This document shows, piece by piece, positions 10,325 to 22,325 of a stretch of DNA of 64,000 nucleotides (within the stretch, counting starts at the first letter, position 1; each line of letters begins with the position of its first letter). The translations under genes and the position numbers were made by a program. Under the pieces are notes generated by a model, which saw nothing but the letters and a program-made list of their open reading frames with translations, searched no databases and was not told the origin of the DNA. Source of the DNA: Deinandra increscens subsp. villosa (taxonomy: Eukaryota; Streptophyta; Magnoliopsida; Asterales; Asteraceae); assembly GCA_039602395.1 (NCBI GenBank), contig JBCNJP010000010.1, forward strand, positions 29,515,414 to 29,579,413. Direction: 5' to 3'.

Positions 10325-11598
10325 CTATTTCACTTGATTTCCAAGGAAGAATGTGAGTTCACCCATTGCACTCATCTCAAACTTCCTCTTCATCAATTCC
10401 TCAAATGCATGACATAGGCCGACGTTGGTTGAACAAAAAATGATGTCGTCGACATATACTTGCACTAATAGCATATCTTCACCTACGTGACGTATGAATA
10501 GTGTCTGATCAATCACACCCCGTTTATAACCATTTGACAGCAGATAAGTAGATAACGCCTCGTACCACTTCCTTGGGGCCTAGTGTACTTGTCCAGTTTG
10601 TAACACTTCTTTGGAAATGACTTGTTCACAAACCCCGGAGGTTGTTGCACATACACGTCTTCATCAAGCTCTCCGTATAGGAACGCGGTCTTTACATCAA
10701 GTTGATAAAGTGTGATATTCATTGATGCAGCATACGCCAAAAAGATCTGTATTGCTTCCAGACGAGCGACAAGCGCGTAGATATCTTCATAATCAATGCC
10801 GTCAATTTGCATGTACCCTTTCACTACCAAACGATCTTTATTCCTTATAATAATACCACAGTCATCTCTCCTGTTTTTGAATATCCATTTGACAGGTATA
10901 GGCTCTACACCTTCTGGAGGATCGACCACGTGCCAGACATTGAATAATTTAAACTGAAGTAACTCTGTTTGCATAGCATCAATCCAGTTTTCGTCCAATA
11001 AGGCAGCAACAACCGTAGTAGGCTCCTCGTGTGAAATGATGCATGAAAACAAGCACATATGCATATCCTTTGACTGTCTCTGGGTGAGACATTTGTCAAC
11101 TGGGTCGATAATCTGACTTGTAGGATTTATCTTGTGAATTCGAGTCTCTTCAACAACAGGTGCTGGAATAGACGAGTCTTGATTCCCGATTTGTCGATCA
11201 TCGCCAGGAGTCTCTCCGGTATCAATTTCTGTAATGTCATTTGAATCAGAATCATGCGTTACAGCTTCAATTTCAATAGTGTTGTCTGCTTCAGTTGTTG
11301 CCGGTCCCAGTTCTGCTTCCACAATTACTGGTTCATGAATCTGAATGGATGGTTGATTAGTTTCAGAAGAAGTTGAAGCTCCAGTGACATCAGGTGTTGG
11401 TGTTGACTGATTTCCCCATAGCAACTCCGGAAGATTGACTGAATAGATAGTATCCAGGATTAACGAAGTTATTGGAGCAAATGTATCAATAGGAGGATTA
11501 ACTGCTTCAATTCCTTGATGAGCTTGAGCAGATGAAGTACCTGCATCATCAGATTGAAACACATTAAAAGTAGAAGAAAATGACTCAAGGTCATACAT
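10325..11598 (-). pseudogene. Copia 1 reverse transcriptase
   Basis: Copia-type RT (RVT_2), which copies element RNA into DNA. Seen are WIFKNRRDDCGIIIRNKDRL, QLDVKTAFLYGELDEDVYV, QQPPGFVNKSF, and the catalytic YVDD in VYVDDIIFCSTN near 10450-10460. A frameshift near 10515 separates the last block, at the point where most relatives read ALYGLKQAPRAWY. The N-terminal 170 residues are the low-complexity linker between integrase and RT, rich in E, D, T and P. R to D and A to Y changes in conserved positions ('EDIYALVARLEAIQ') suggest age. Confidence 0.92.
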
Positions 11599-11599
11599 G

Positions 11600-12337
11600 T
11601 TGTATGGAGCAGGATCTCTAGTGTTCTAAGTGTGTTCGTTACAAGTAACGTTGCACGACTCAATAACGACTTGAGTTCTTCTGTTAAACACTCGATAGGC
11701 CGCTGACGACATCGAGTATCCAACAAAATAACCGTCATCTACTCGAGGGGCAAACTTAGTCAATTGTTCTGACTGTATCTATACATTACAAGCACATCCG
11801 AATGGTTTTAAGCGTTTTAAATTCGGTTTTACTTTGGTAAAAAATTCGAATGGTGTCTTTTTCGCATGTTTAACCAAGAGTGTTCTGTTCAGAACATAGC
11901 AGGCTGTACTAACAGCTTCTTCCTAAAAAGACAATATTAGATTGGAGTCAGCAAGCATAGTTCTGGCAGACTCGATGATAGTCCTATTCTTTCGTTCAGC
12001 TACTCCATTCTGTTGCGGCGTGTACGGTGAACTGAACTATCGAGTTATGCCTTTTTCATTCCAAACGCATCAAATGTCTGGTTCTTGAACTTTGACCCAT
12101 TATCTGATTTGATGATTCTAACCCGCTCTCTGCATCTATTTTCGATCCGAGTGACAAAATCCTTCAATGTCTCAGCTGTCTCAGACTTCTCTTTTAGGAA
12201 GAACACCCACGAGTATCTGGAGTAATCGTCTGTGATAACCAGGCAATATGAATTCCCCCCATAAACTCATGATGCTCACGGGACCGAAAAGGTCGAGATG
12301 GAGTTGTTGAAGAATCGATGTTGTTCTACCCGGTGGC
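11600..12337 (-). pseudogene. Copia 1 integrase core, broken
   Basis: The minus strand encodes fragments of a Copia integrase, the enzyme that inserts element DNA. In changing frames I can read SSPYTPQQNGVAERKNRT, with the catalytic E, then ARTMLADSN, ACYVLNRTLL and DDGYFVGYS. Several stops and at least one frameshift interrupt it. It lies between the GAG-pre-integrase domain (12338-12880) and the RT linker. No open frame longer than about 90 codons remains. Confidence 0.8.
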
Positions 12338-12905
12338 TTAGGCTTGTGGGGACGTCTTATGCTGTTTACCCTTCAAACACGCTACACAGTTATCGATGTG
12401 GATGAATTCCTTCTCTGGCACACCGTCCACGTGTTTCCTCCTAACAAGGCGGTTCATGTTTCGAAAGTTGACATGCCCCATATGCCTATGCCATAAAGTG
12501 GAGTCATCTTCCGATGCCTTTGCCAAGAAGCAAACTACAGAACCAGTCGGCTTTGCAGCTGACATATCTAGAGCATACATGTTCCCTTTTCGTTTTGCAC
12601 GAAATAAGATATGATCTTTAGGAACCTTGAACCCACGCTCCAGAAGATAACACTCTCGGTCATCGAACAACATTGGCATCTTTTTGTCATATATTTGCGA
12701 GACACTCAGCAGGTTGAATTTTAGATTGGATACCAGATTAACCTTATCAAATGAAATTTCTCCATTGGTCAAGATATCGTTTCCGATTATTCTACCACCC
12801 CGAATATCACCTCCAACGGCAACAGGGCCACCATGCGATATTTGTTTGACATCATATAGCAGGTCCTTGTTCCCCGTCATGTGCCTGGAACAACCACTAT
12901 CTAAG
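12338..12905 (-). pseudogene. Copia 1 protease end and GAG-pre-integrase domain
   Basis: The aspartic protease site reads YLDSGCSRHMTGN with the catalytic Asp codon at 12899-12901, just upstream of an open frame from 12880. The codon before it is TAG where relatives have Trp. The following domain has the HHCC zinc site of the integrase N-terminus: LWHRHMGHVNFRNMNRL, then CVACLKGKQHKT. These parts mature Gag-Pol and help integrase bind DNA. The order PR, pre-integrase, integrase, RT, RNase H defines the Copia superfamily. Confidence 0.9.
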
Positions 12906-12960
12906 TACTATGTATTGACATCACTCTGGTCCAGTCCCCGCACATGCAAAAAGAAAGTGA

Positions 12961-15140
12961 TTAGTTAAGAGATGGACCCTGGCTAGATTGACCTGGGGCC
13001 TTCTTTTTGGGTGCCTTTTTCATTGGAGGAGCAGTTGGTGCAGAAATAACAGCAGGAAGAGTCAGTGAAGCGACAATAGTTGGTAGTGGAGCCAGGACCA
13101 GTTGTTGAACCATGACAGGCCTTGGAAGGAGGGTAGGCCTTGGTTGAGGCTTCCAAGATCTCACTGGAGCAGGATTTGGTGCAGCCATTCTCACTGGCTG
13201 TTGAACTTGTGGCCTAAAAGTATTCATTTTCTTCCCCCAAACCCTGTGGAGCGTACGAAGCCTGATTAGGAATATAAGGCTGATTCGGGTAAGATTGCTG
13301 AAACATGGTGTCTAGCCTTTGATTCATGTAATCTTCACCATAATTCCCATAATAAATCAGGGCCAGTTGGTTTCCATGTTGTGCAAGTTGTTGTTGCTGG
13401 TAGAAATGTGCAGGAGGCATTGGAGCGTTGTTGTAAGCAGAATAACCCGTTTTGTACACACACACCCTTGCATCATGGTGTGGATTCCCGCAAACAGAGC
13501 ATCCCAATGTCTCAACTATGCCACTTGGAGTAACCACAGAAGATAGTTCAGAAACTTGTGGAGCCGCAAGTTGTGGCTCATTTGATGTTGCACTTTCAGC
13601 CTTTTCTGGTTCAGTAACTATCTTCTTCTTTCTTCTCCTTTTTTGTTTCTTTTTCTTTGGTGTGTTCTCAGTTTCTGGAGCATCTGAGGTAGCAACAATT
13701 ATCTCGACCATGGGAGACGGGTTTTCAACACTCGGTTGAGCTTATAAGACCGGTTCACTTTGATTTCTCTTTTTCTTAGGATCGTTTGATTTAACCAGAA
13801 CCACAGTGGACTTTCCTGTCTCATTAGAAGTGGTGCTGGCGGATGCTTCACTTTGCTTGATAAATAAGGATGCAGAAGTTGCTTGAGCAGGCAATGTTGG
13901 AGCGTTCAATTGTGCAACAGGAATAGTGATAACCTTACCATCGGTGATTGTAAGACGAGCTTGTGTGTGCATTACTGTCTTACCATGTTTTAAGGCCATT
14001 TTGGCAAAAGCACGACTAAACTCATCATCATTGATAACCTGCTGAACCTCGAGTTTCTCATCAGCAACCGTCTTCTTATGCTTACACCTTTGAACGGTCT
14101 TAGTTCTTTGACACTTCGTTTGTTTTAAAAACTTCATAATTTTCATTGAACAAAAATGGTTGACCATCAGTTGCATTTTGCTTGCACAAATTGAGAAACT
14201 CGGTTTCAGCAGCCTTTTGCACACAAGACTCAGATATGCTTGTATCACCAGAATAAAAAAAGAAATTGCATCAAAATCTCCAAATTTGAGAGTTTCATCA
14301 ATCAGTGGAAGATCAGATCCAGTTTCGGCGTTAGCCAGTTGGTTTCAATCGATTTGATGTCAGAAGCACTCGGAATCAAATTTGGGTCAATGAACCTAAT
14401 GTGACTCTTGGAATTAATTTTTGTTAACTCGGGGACACAGTAATAGTTATGATTGAGAGGATGCTCAACAGCACTAGCAAGTATCTTCCAGTAAGACGTA
14501 AACCGGTTCTAAGACGAGACATTATGTCCTTTGCAACCACACTACCCAATGTTGCAGGATTTAGTTTCATTAAGTCTATTGTTTCTCGAGCTTTAGCATA
14601 GCTGTTTCTCAGAGAAGTCAATTTGTTCAAAAGGTCTCCAATTTGGATTTTCAAATTTGATTCAATGTGCTTCATGAATTCAATATCATCCTGAAGTGAT
14701 TTAATTTTTACCAAAAAGCCTTTCTCATTGGCTTTGAGTTGTTCTACATAACTCTCACTCTATGTCGCCTTAGCATGCAACTCTAGGTTGTATGTGTGAT
14801 AGCGAGCGACAGTTTCAAGACATTTTTCAGAACATAACTGTGATTTTACCTCATCTGGAATGTCTCCTTTCTGCAGTTCAAGGAGACGCTTGCTAGCTTC
14901 CGTCTCAACATCTGATGGAGTCACAATAGTAGCGTTTCCGACCGCAGGTGCGGATTCTTCAAGTATCTCATCGATTCCAGCCATCAGACAGAAGTTAGTT
15001 GGAAAAAGAGGGTCAAATTCAACAGTCACAAAATTCTTATCTCCATCAGAGTTTACCATTAATGCGTAGTCTGACTGGCTTGAAAATTGAGATGGTGAGG
15101 AATCTGTCCACTTGTAGTTTCCACCTTCAAGTGAAACCAA
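12961..15140 (-). pseudogene. Copia 1 gag-to-protease linker, low complexity and coiled coil
   Basis: Between the zinc knuckle and protease lie about 2.2 kb of minus-strand coding remnants in shifting frames. They include an acidic segment (14760-15140), a helical segment with heptad-like Leu spacing (14424-14714), a lysine-rich KKKKQKRRRKKK block (near 13610-13670), a Q/Y-rich stretch (13214-13500) and a P/A-rich end (12961-13227). The basic block could act in nuclear import or nucleic acid binding; that is inference. Relatives known to me carry a similarly long, poorly conserved linker. No catalytic motif is visible. Confidence 0.65.
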
Positions 15141-16616
15141 TGCCTTGCGAGTGTTGTCAACCCTTTGAGCAGGTTGAGAGCTTGATGGTGCTTGATGAGA
15201 GACATTTGAATTTCCATTCTGAGGATTTTGATAGGATGAGTTGCCTTGTTTCTGGTAAGACTAGTTACCATTGCCCCATGCTTCTGATAAGTCTGGTTAC
15301 TTCCACCCGAGCTGACGGGAATATTCCATGTTCTTGGTTTGGGAAATTCACGCGGGAAGTGACCGAGCTCCTGGCAATTGTAACACTGGGCCTTAGACTT
15401 ATCAAATCCAATGTTGGCATTTAATGGAGGTTGAAATAGCTTTCTTCCAGTCTTCCTGAAAAATTTTCTTGTCCTGGTTGCAATCATACCCATTTGCCAT
15501 TTTATATCACTCTCTTCAAGATCATCAGCAGAAATTTGGTCAAGATCCTCTTGATAAACAGTCATTGTTTCAATGTTGCCGGACATTTGTGAGTTCATGC
15601 AAGCTAGAAATGCATTGCACAAATCCTGATCCATGCTGGTGTTGTTTGATGAAGCCGGTGCAGACTGTTGAACATAGTACCCAGATGGTGGCTGTTGAAC
15701 ATAAGTCACATTGGAAGGATGATGCGTGGCATGAGAGACAAAGACATCAGTGGTATTGGGAGTTGGTGCTGGAGATGGAATGACAACAGGCAGAGATGAA
15801 CTAGAGGAGTTGGAAAGCTGATAGTTTTCCTCATAAGTAGATGCAACATATGTAGCATTAGGAGCTGAGGAAGTGGAGCTCTTAGAAGTCACGTTGCCCA
15901 TGAGTGACTTTCCACTACGTTCAACTGCTCTTACTTCATAGTCTCGAACTTTGTCTATCATATCCATGTAGTCAGCAGTGGTCAGATTAATGCTTTCAAT
16001 CAGATTTGTGACATAGTAGGCAAATTCCCGAGGAAAAGATTGCAGAATTTTCCTGATGATATCTCCAGAATCGGGTCGAACCTTCTTAGTTGTCATCTCA
16101 GTGATGATTCCACATAAGCGGTTGACATGAGTTTCAAATGACTCTCAAGCTCTGTGAGCGAAAGTGTTGAAAGTCAACTTCAGTTTTTCAAGCTTTATCT
16201 CCTTGGTAGCTGGATTGCCTTCATACTTTTTCTCTAGACCAACCCAAATCTCATGAGTCGAGGAGGCCTCATGGAATTAATGTAGCAGATCATCATTGAT
16301 TGCCATTTTGATGCAATCCAATGCACGCTTATTAATCTTCAATTGAGCATGTTCAGTCGGTGTTAGCGCTTATCCAAAGGTTTTGGAATCATCTTCTTAG
16401 GGATAGGTGGGTCAGTAACATTAGCAGTAACTGTGGTAGCTTCTTCCACTTCAAACATAGCAGGACCAGCCACAATAGAGGTCAACAGATCATAATCAAG
16501 ATACTTCAGGAATGATAAGAACTTTCCCTTCCAATCATCAAAGTCACTCACACCCATTTTTTTGGAGGGCGGTTGTTACTTCGAATGATGGGTGCAAACT
16601 GATGGCCTTCAGCCAT
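15059..16616 (-). pseudogene. Copia 1 gag
   Basis: Gag forms the virus-like particle. I place the start at the ATG at 16616, MAEGHQFAPIIRSNN, followed by GVSDFDDWKGKFLSFLK, the usual W-containing N-terminus of Copia Gag. A stop at 16363 breaks it; the UBN2-type core continues in other frames to 16100, and a long open stretch runs 16096-15059 with KILQSFPREFAYYVTNLIE. The zinc knuckle near 15346-15388 reads CYNCQELGHFPREF, where the final Cys is replaced by Phe. Upstream is the leader and primer site. Confidence 0.88.
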
Positions 16617-17369
16617 TTTGGGAATGAGAAACACAAGTACTTAGCAAAAATTGCTAATGGGTCGGATGGGTCGAACGCTTGGTTGTAAATGCTTGAACAC
16701 TTGTAGATTGCTTGAACTCACACAAATCCTACAATCACAAACATTAACGAACATAATTAGTCATAAACAGTTAAGATTTGACCAAAAATTTTGAAAAATC
16801 GATTTTCCAAACTTAGCCAAATTTTGAACAGCTTGATCTTGAGCAATTTCAAACTTCAAAAATCAAAGTTAACGAAATAAATGTTTAAGGACATCAATAG
16901 TCTCAAAATTCATATAGGATCATTTGATTCAACTGACATGAACTCCAAAAACCACTCTAAATGAGACCTAATTTGATGGAATAGTGAACTTATGTGAGGA
17001 ACACCAATATCACGACTTTTTGCATCTAAAATCTTGAAAACTTGATGGTTTTGAGTGAATTCAGTGGCAAACAATCCAGTTTTAGGTAAGTATAGCTCGC
17101 CATTCATCAATTTTAAGAAAGATTCAACATAAATGCAATTTTGAAATTTTTTGCTCAAGTACAGGAGACGTAATATGCAACCCTGTTCTTGACTAAACCC
17201 TAAAAATCGACCATAAAACTTGACATTTACAGAATCTAAGCATAGCATTGTGTTCCTTGAGTGATTTCTACCAAGAACCAACTCAAGAATCAAGCAAAAA
17301 CAGCCAAAATTGATAACTCAAATGAGAATTTCTTCATTTTTGAGAAAAACTAAAAAACTTGAAGAACAA
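16617..17369 (-). other. Copia 1 leader between primer site and gag
   Basis: About 750 bp between the primer site and gag. A 127-codon minus-strand frame (16910-17293) lies in it but resembles no protein I know; it has no clear domain or composition bias and may be chance. Long leaders in retroelements usually hold packaging signals, which cannot be read directly here. Confidence 0.5.
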
Positions 17370-17382
17370 GGCTCTGGTACCA
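17370..17382 (-). promoter_or_regulatory. Copia 1 primer binding site
   Basis: The minus strand reads TGGTACCAGAGCC, complementary to the 3' end of initiator tRNA-Met with one change from TGGTATCAGAGCC. It sits two bases from the LTR end at 17385, the correct spacing for minus-strand DNA priming. Confidence 0.9.
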
Positions 17383-17608
17383 ATTGTCAAGACTAGATTT
17401 GAGCACTTTGTTCTCATTTGATTCATCACACAAGTGCGGAAAACAGGTGTGATGATCAATCTCGGCTGAATCAGCAGCCTTGCTGCACCATAGATTTCTG
17501 AAACTCAAGAACACGCACTAGAAACATCAAGAACACGCACAAATGCTCTCTTGTAGAATAAAACTTGAGTGGCACGCCAATAGGGTTTTCTCAGTTGGTA
17601 TTTATACT

Positions 17609-17616
17609 ACAAGAGA
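17609..17616 (-). promoter_or_regulatory. Copia 1 LTR TATA box
   Basis: The minus strand reads GTATAAATACC. It lies between the repeat cluster in U3 and the primer site, so transcription would start near 17580 and run leftward through gag-pol. Confidence 0.6.
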
Positions 17617-17689
17617 GCAAGGGACAGATAATCTTTGACACAACAATCATTACATAGAATTCTGCAATAAATATTCCATCAGACAGAGA

Positions 17690-17965
17690 AGTTTGCTAAG
17701 CACATGTTCAAGTTTGCTAGGAACAAGTAAGTACGCTAACAAGTTCGCTAAGAGTAAAAAAGTCCGCTAATAAGTTCGCTAAGAGTAAACTATTTCGCTA
17801 ACAAGTTCGCTAAGAAAAATTTAGATCGCTAGGAACAAGAACAAGTTCGCTAACAAAATAGTCAAGTCCGCTAGGAATCAAACAAGTTCGCTAAGACAAA
17901 ATAATGAAATTCAACATTGAAGTTCACTAAGTAGAAAACAAGTCTGCTAAGTACAAAACAAGTTT
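17690..17965. repeat. AAGTTCGCTAAG-like word cluster in Copia 1 U3
   Basis: About 15 near copies of the 12-bp word in 275 bp, all reading on the plus strand (antisense to the element), with variable centres (TTTGCT, TACGCT, TTCGCT, TCCGCT). It is the same word as at 7130-7895 and 2120-2195. Confidence 0.85.
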
Positions 17966-18105
17966 GCTAAGTACATAAATAAAACTTACAAAGAAAACTC
18001 AAAAACACTAATTCTTCATTCCAGTTGGTTCATTAAGAGGTCTTCACCAGTAATGCTCAACGGTGAAAGGTTTGTGTTACCAACAACCAAAAACGTGATC
18101 CAACA

Positions 18106-20360
18106 AAAACTAAAAAGAAAACATTATTATGATGTTTCAATAATAGTTGATTAGATTTTGCCTATTTTATGAATATTTGTGTAGAAAATATGTATATTTA
18201 TTCGTATATCAATTCTTTGCATGTTCATCATTCAATATATGATCATTGAAGATCATTCTCTTTACTCTCCAATTGCAATTTTTGATTGAATTTGTTCTTC
18301 ATCGATTCATCATCATCTTCATATTCTTCACCTTTCTATACTTTAAACTCATTAGATCAAGTTTTTATATAGCTCGATCATCATATGATAGTGATTGGAA
18401 TTGAGTTCTAAATCGAATTTTGTAGATACAAGTGGTATCAGAGACTTTGGTGCCGAAATCCGAACCGATTAGATCTGAAATTTGCAAGCGGATTCGTTTT
18501 TCACGTTTTTCTTCATTCTTGAGCGTTTTTTTAATCAAATTTGATCTAATTCGGACAACATGTTGAGTTCAGTTGATTAGCGAGCTTTTGTTGTGGAACT
18601 ACGAAGATCTGGAATTGAGTTTTGTCAAATTTGGTGAAGAATTGCTCCTGTAATCGCGAATATTAAGTTGCAGACTTGCTGTTGTGAATTGCGAAATATG
18701 CTATTGCGTCTGCAAAAAATCCAGATTTTGTAGAAAGCCAAGAAATTGCAAAGTTTTCACGTGAAACATTGTGTTTCAATGTGCGAGAATTCTTATTAGA
18801 AACATTACGTTTCGAACTTTTAGTACAAAAGTTTGTGCGAAAAGTATGTGCGAAATCTTTTCATTTCACTGCTCCGAAAACTTTATCCGAAACATTGCGT
18901 TTCAACTTTTCGATAATTCTTTTGCAAAAAGTCTTCTTTGCGAAAAATGTACTTTTTTGGAAATTTTATTAATTTTTTGTTTTTTTTGCAAAAACTATAC
19001 GGGTGAAAAGTTGAACCATCTTTTGCGAATAGTTAGAGAATTTGTTTGAAGAGTGAACATATTCTATTATAAAAAAAAATTAACCTTACTCTGGAATAAG
19101 ATTTTTGATCTCCCACTGTTACCATTTTGAGAACACTGGTTATTAAAGAAATTTTGAACATTTCTGCTAAGTAACTGATTTTTATATTTCCGAACTAGTC
19201 GGTTAAGTTTTCAATTGATTAAACTCACATGTCCATACTACAAATGGAGAAACCTTTATAACTAAAGAAAAGATTTATGTTACTGACTTCTATTTGACGA
19301 GGTGCTAGCATATTTTGTTAAGAGTTAGGAGAAAGATGAATAAGAAAAGAAAGATGAAGCTAACCAAGAAGCTAGTCTATCAAGCATCAAAACAAGATTG
19401 TGATGATAAGGCTCGGGTGAATGATGGTGCAAAGCATGATGAATGTGATAATTGTGTTTGATCCACGACAATGTTCTTAAATGAAGAGAATACTGACATA
19501 TGCTCTATTTTATATGCAACTAAATTTTACAGGTACAGGGAAGCTAACGAATTACTCATCAACAAGAATGAAAACCTCACATATACTTTAGAATCTCTTA
19601 AGAAAAATGAAATTAATTTCAAAATCAAAACTCGACATCACCATGGCAAAAAATTGGACTTAAAAAGATCCATTGCTAAAGAGGATTCTCTTATTGTTGA
19701 GTTGAGTAAAAAACTTGAGGCCATCTAACATAAACTAGTTATGGCTGAAGCTAAATTGAGAAAGTGGAACATGGCTTCGGTAAAACTGAACACATGTTTG
19801 AATGACCAATTGTATGAGAAAAGCCGAAGTGGAATTAGTTCTTTGCCTAAAGAAGTTACTATAGCATTCCACCATCGGATAACTATGTTCAAATGCCAGC
19901 TTTTCACCCTGATAATGATTTGGCATCCACATCTAATGCTAATTTTGCTTTTAATTTTAATGTAGATGTAAATAATGGTGGGCAATTGGAGAGTATGCTG
20001 GGTCTTGGTTTTACTGGTTCATCTAAGAGTTTGAATATATCCACAGTCTGTCGTGGAAGAAACCGGTTGTTCGTTAATGTTGTCCCTTTTCAACCTATTA
20101 AATTTATGAGAGGTGGTTTTGAATACACTTCTGACCCAACCCCAGACTCGAACTCTTTGGTTCCTGATAGTTTAAATTTATGCTAATGTGCACGCTATGC
20201 CTAGAGTGAATGATATGCCTAATGTGAACAATATGAATGATGTCTTGCATGCTAATAATTTAGATAAGTCTGAAAATATCTCTTCCTCCTCATTTGATTA
20301 TAATGAAGTCATTATTGAAGATGTTAACATTTTTGAGGAATTTTTCCAAAAGGTATTGAT
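18106..20360 (+). mobile_element. Remnant of a plus-strand LTR element: LTR end, primer site, gag-like region
   Basis: A primer site TGGTATCAGAGA at 18433-18444 follows AGATACA, a plausible LTR end at 18430. Downstream is a 900-bp leader and then degenerate coding DNA on the plus strand: MNKKRKMKLTKKL at 19336, helical KE-rich frames (19471-19965) and a shifted frame (19893-20186). The coiled-coil character resembles the linker of Copia Gag, but I cannot assign it firmly. The right side ends where the Gypsy 2 LTR fragment begins, near 20360; the left side abuts the Copia 1 LTR. No pol is present. Confidence 0.55.
18433..18444 (+). promoter_or_regulatory. Primer binding site of the plus-strand remnant
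   Basis: TGGTATCAGAGA matches the initiator tRNA-Met primer site in 11 of 12 positions and lies two bases after AGATACA. Confidence 0.7.
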
Positions 20361-21185
20361 CATCATAATCACCATAATCCACATTTTTCTTACAAAGATT
20401 CAAAGTTTATTACTCTAATCTCTAGATCTATGCATGGAACCATCATATCATCAACAAAGTGACCTAGATCTAACATATGTTTCAAGTCTTGATGACTTTT
20501 AAGCAAAGCAAAACAAAGATAAGAACATACCAATGATATAAGAGCGATTGGTGACGAAAAACGAGCTTGGATCTTGATATAACACACTAAACTTCAAGGA
20601 TTTGGATCAAGAATAATCATGAACAACTTATGGGGTCTGATGGAACGTTTTAGGGTTTTAGAACTGAGTAAATGGGGGCTAATGATGAACTTATAGTGGG
20701 AAAATAGGGTTTTCGCGATCCAAAACTTTTTCGCTGACCGTCAGGGGGTCTGACCAGGCACATTCTCAATCCGCGAACCGCCTAGGTCAGCCCTCTGGTT
20801 GACTTCCGTTGACCAGTCCCCGTTTTGTCCGTTTTTCGAGTTTTTGTTCACAGTTTTCTATGGTTTCACACTTTATTCATTCAGCATAATATTTATCTCA
20901 TTGAATCCAATAAATCAAAGTATAAATACGCCATATAACATAATACAACCACATAGTAAAATTCACGTAACAGTTTGCACGTAAGTTACAACATGTATCC
21001 ATTTTCATGTTAATCCCCAATGTTTCGAAACTCAACCTTGTGTGTGATTTTTGTGATGTGTTTTAAGAATAATAGACTCCTCTAATACTCTAGATTGATG
21101 CACTACGCTTATTTACGAGATTTCTGGTTTATCGATTTTATCGGGTTTCACTATGGGAATTCACCTAACGGGTCAGATTGTCACA
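20360..21185 (-). mobile_element. Gypsy 2 3' LTR, truncated
   Basis: About 825 bp match the right part of the 34040-36620 LTR, for example 'ctctaatctctagatctatgcat' and the end GATTGTCACA at 21185. Roughly 1.75 kb of the LTR's distal part is missing, cut at about 20360 near 'catcataatcaccat'. The break joins it to an unrelated plus-strand remnant, so a deletion is likely. Confidence 0.85.
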
Positions 21186-21200
21186 TCCTCTCCCCGTTAA
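21186..21200 (-). promoter_or_regulatory. Gypsy 2 polypurine tract
   Basis: The minus strand reads TTAACGGGGAGAGGA immediately before TGTGACAATC, the LTR start. This is the expected primer for plus-strand DNA synthesis. Confidence 0.75.
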
Positions 21201-21323
21201 AGAACTTTGTCCCAAAAATTAAGATGACAACCACATTGCCGAGAGTTTAAGATTCAGAAGTTAAAAGTTGCAACCTCGTTGTTGAGAGTTAGGAAATTTC
21301 ATCCCAAAATTTAAGAGTTATCT

Positions 21324-22325
21324 TCATTTGGCGACGCAGGTTTCCTGAACAAGTTCAGAGACTTGCGCGTCATTTGATTCTTGCGTTCCCAGGTAAACTC
21401 TGGTCCACGCTTCAAATTTCCACCGAACCTTGACAATAGGAATCTTACTCTGCTTAAGTTGTTTGATTCCCTGATCCATTATCTCTATTGGCTCCTCTAT
21501 AAAACACAGTTGCTCATAAATCTCCAACTCTTCGACTGGAACTACAAGCGACTCGTCCGATAGACATTTCTTCAGCTCATCAGGAAGATCCAATATGTAA
21601 GCGACAGAACCAATGCATTCGACAATCTCGAATTGTCCAACATACCTAGGGTTTAGCTTTCCTTGTTTACCAAAACGAATAACCCCGTCCCGATGCGAAA
21701 CTTTAAAAAGGACGCAATCTCCTACCCGAAATTTCAGCGGTTTCCTAAGCTCATCGGCGTAGCTTTTCTGCCTATCACGAGTTGCTGCCATACGATTTCC
21801 GATTTGGATGGTCTTCTCTATCATCTCGTGAACAAGCTCGGGTCCGGTAAACTAACTATCACCCACCTCTGCCCAGCAGATTGGTGATCTACACTTCCAG
21901 CCATATAATGCCTTAAATGGCGCTGCTCCTATGCTAGTGTGATAATTGTTGTTATTAGAAATCTCCACTAACGGCAGGTGAGATTCCCATATGTTACCGA
22001 AATCGGTCACACAAGCTCTGAGCATGTCCTCTAGGGTCTGAATAGTCCTTTCACTTTGACCACCAGTCTGGTGATGATATGTTGTGCTCATGTCAATCTA
22101 GGTTCCCAAAGCCTTTTGTAAAGACTTCTAAAAGTTTGGAGTGAATTGAGCATGTCGATCATATATGATAGATAAGGGAACACTGTGATGTGAGACAACT
22201 TCCTTCAAGTATAATCGGGGCAACTTTTTTATTTGATCAGTTTCCCGCATTGCCATGAAATGAGCTGATTTTGTCAATCGATCAACAATCACCCAAATTG
22301 TATCGCATTGAGTTAGGGTCTTGGG
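21324..22325 (-). pseudogene. Gypsy 2 integrase C-terminal half and chromodomain-like tail
   Basis: Two minus-strand frames continue the integrase core: STTYHHQTGGQSERTIQTLED (22091 leftward, with the catalytic E) and GAAPFKALYGWKCRSPICW. After a frame break, 21824-21324 holds RQKSYADELRKPLKFRVGD and the GKLNPRYVGQFEIVE block, then QSKIPIVKVRW, a remnant of the chromodomain that steers Tekay/Del chromoviruses to heterochromatin. The N-terminal half of the integrase lies at 28519-28782, separated by the gag-only element inserted at 22326. Confidence 0.9.

Larger units (their letters stand above)
17385..18105 (-). mobile_element. Copia 1 5' LTR
   Basis: The LTR runs from TGTCAAGACT at 17385 to GATCCAACA at 18105 on the plus strand, 721 bp, with TG...CA ends. 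The inner end is fixed by the primer site; the outer end is my best choice and not proven, since no matching 3' LTR or TSD was found. A TATA box lies at 17609-17616, and about 15 AAGTTCGCTAAG-like words at 17690-17965 lie upstream of it on the minus strand, in U3. Confidence 0.75.

Noticed and set aside
16910..17293. 127-codon minus-strand frame in the Copia 1 leader as a real gene
   Set aside because: No recognisable domain and no start or context evidence; mentioned only within the leader entry.
17385..18105. Pairing of the Copia 1 5' LTR with 6603-8490 as its 3' LTR
   Set aside because: Apart from the dispersed word and the TATA order, the two do not align by eye at either end, whereas LTRs of one element should be nearly identical.
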